From assembly GCA_037893245.1 (NCBI GenBank), contig JBAIAA010000110.1:1116001-1180000 (forward strand): a stretch of DNA of 64,000 nt, given 5' to 3'. How positions within the stretch are numbered: position 1 is the first letter of the stretch; every line of letters starts with the position of its first letter. The notes below the pieces were generated by a model. The model was given only the letters and a program-made list of their open reading frames with translations. It was not told where the DNA came from and did no database searches. The translations under genes and the position numbers were made by a program. Below, piece after piece: positions 63,848-64,000 of this stretch. The DNA comes from Crossaster papposus (taxonomy: Eukaryota; Echinodermata; Asteroidea; Velatida; Solasteridae).

Positions 63848-64000
63848 TACGTACGTACGTCCCCCCCCTAAAAGGTCCACATTTTTCGGGTTAAATAATG
63901 GTATTTTGATGTAGAAATAACTGTACTGGCACACGAAAAATGTTGGTCCCATTTTTGGTCCCATCAGTACAAATTCGCCCTTAAAAAATAGGGGTATATG

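Overview
This window is nuclear DNA from an animal. It is AT-rich, gene-sparse and repeat-littered. Genes have many short GT-AG introns, and their closest recognisable relatives are metazoan: BCAS2/SPF27, the sigma-1 receptor, an M13 (neprilysin-type) peptidase, homotetrameric-type cytidine deaminases and a BTB-Kelch protein. The deuterostome-like gene content, the long G/C homopolymers, the many TACATGTACATG runs and the SINE-like repeats suggest a marine invertebrate deuterostome, perhaps an echinoderm. That assignment is an inference; nothing in the window fixes the species. Layout, left to right: (1) 1.8-10.8 kb: two minus-strand, single-coding-exon immunoglobulin-domain membrane proteins that are paralogues with matching tyrosine-bearing tails. 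(2) 15.0-16.9 kb: a minus-strand intronless BTB-BACK-Kelch gene, divergent from (3) BCAS2/SPF27 on the plus strand (18.2-21.2 kb, 7 exons), which converges on (4) SIGMAR1 on the minus strand (22.6-25.0 kb, 4 exons). (5) 27.0-30.1 kb: two small convergent genes for single-pass proteins with one FN3-like domain. (6) 33.6-46.5 kb: a 21-exon minus-strand M13 metallopeptidase that I could assemble completely (752 codons, all phases consistent). (7) 49.3-55.0 kb: two tandem minus-strand cytidine deaminases with the same five-exon structure, each starting in a 22-nt first exon. (8) 56.8-62.1 kb: a 7-exon minus-strand Gfo/Idh/MocA oxidoreductase, followed to the window end by a partial duplicate of its first two exons. 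The genes are housekeeping and surface-protein genes that share no obvious pathway. BCAS2 acts in the spliceosome, SIGMAR1 in the ER membrane, the M13 enzyme at the cell surface, CDA in pyrimidine salvage and the Kelch protein in CUL3 ubiquitin ligases. The most unusual signal is non-coding. Five tiny elements begin with CATGGAG; four contain a hairpin (CATGGAG..CTCCATG) and one is a half unit. Each is flanked by a perfect 7-bp direct repeat, and one sits in a repeat whose unoccupied counterpart is also in the window. They behave like extremely short mobile elements. Other points of interest are a palindromic MITE family in three successive introns of the peptidase gene, two predicted GC-AG introns, a cytidine deaminase copy with a rewritten substrate loop, and several inverted-repeat elements.
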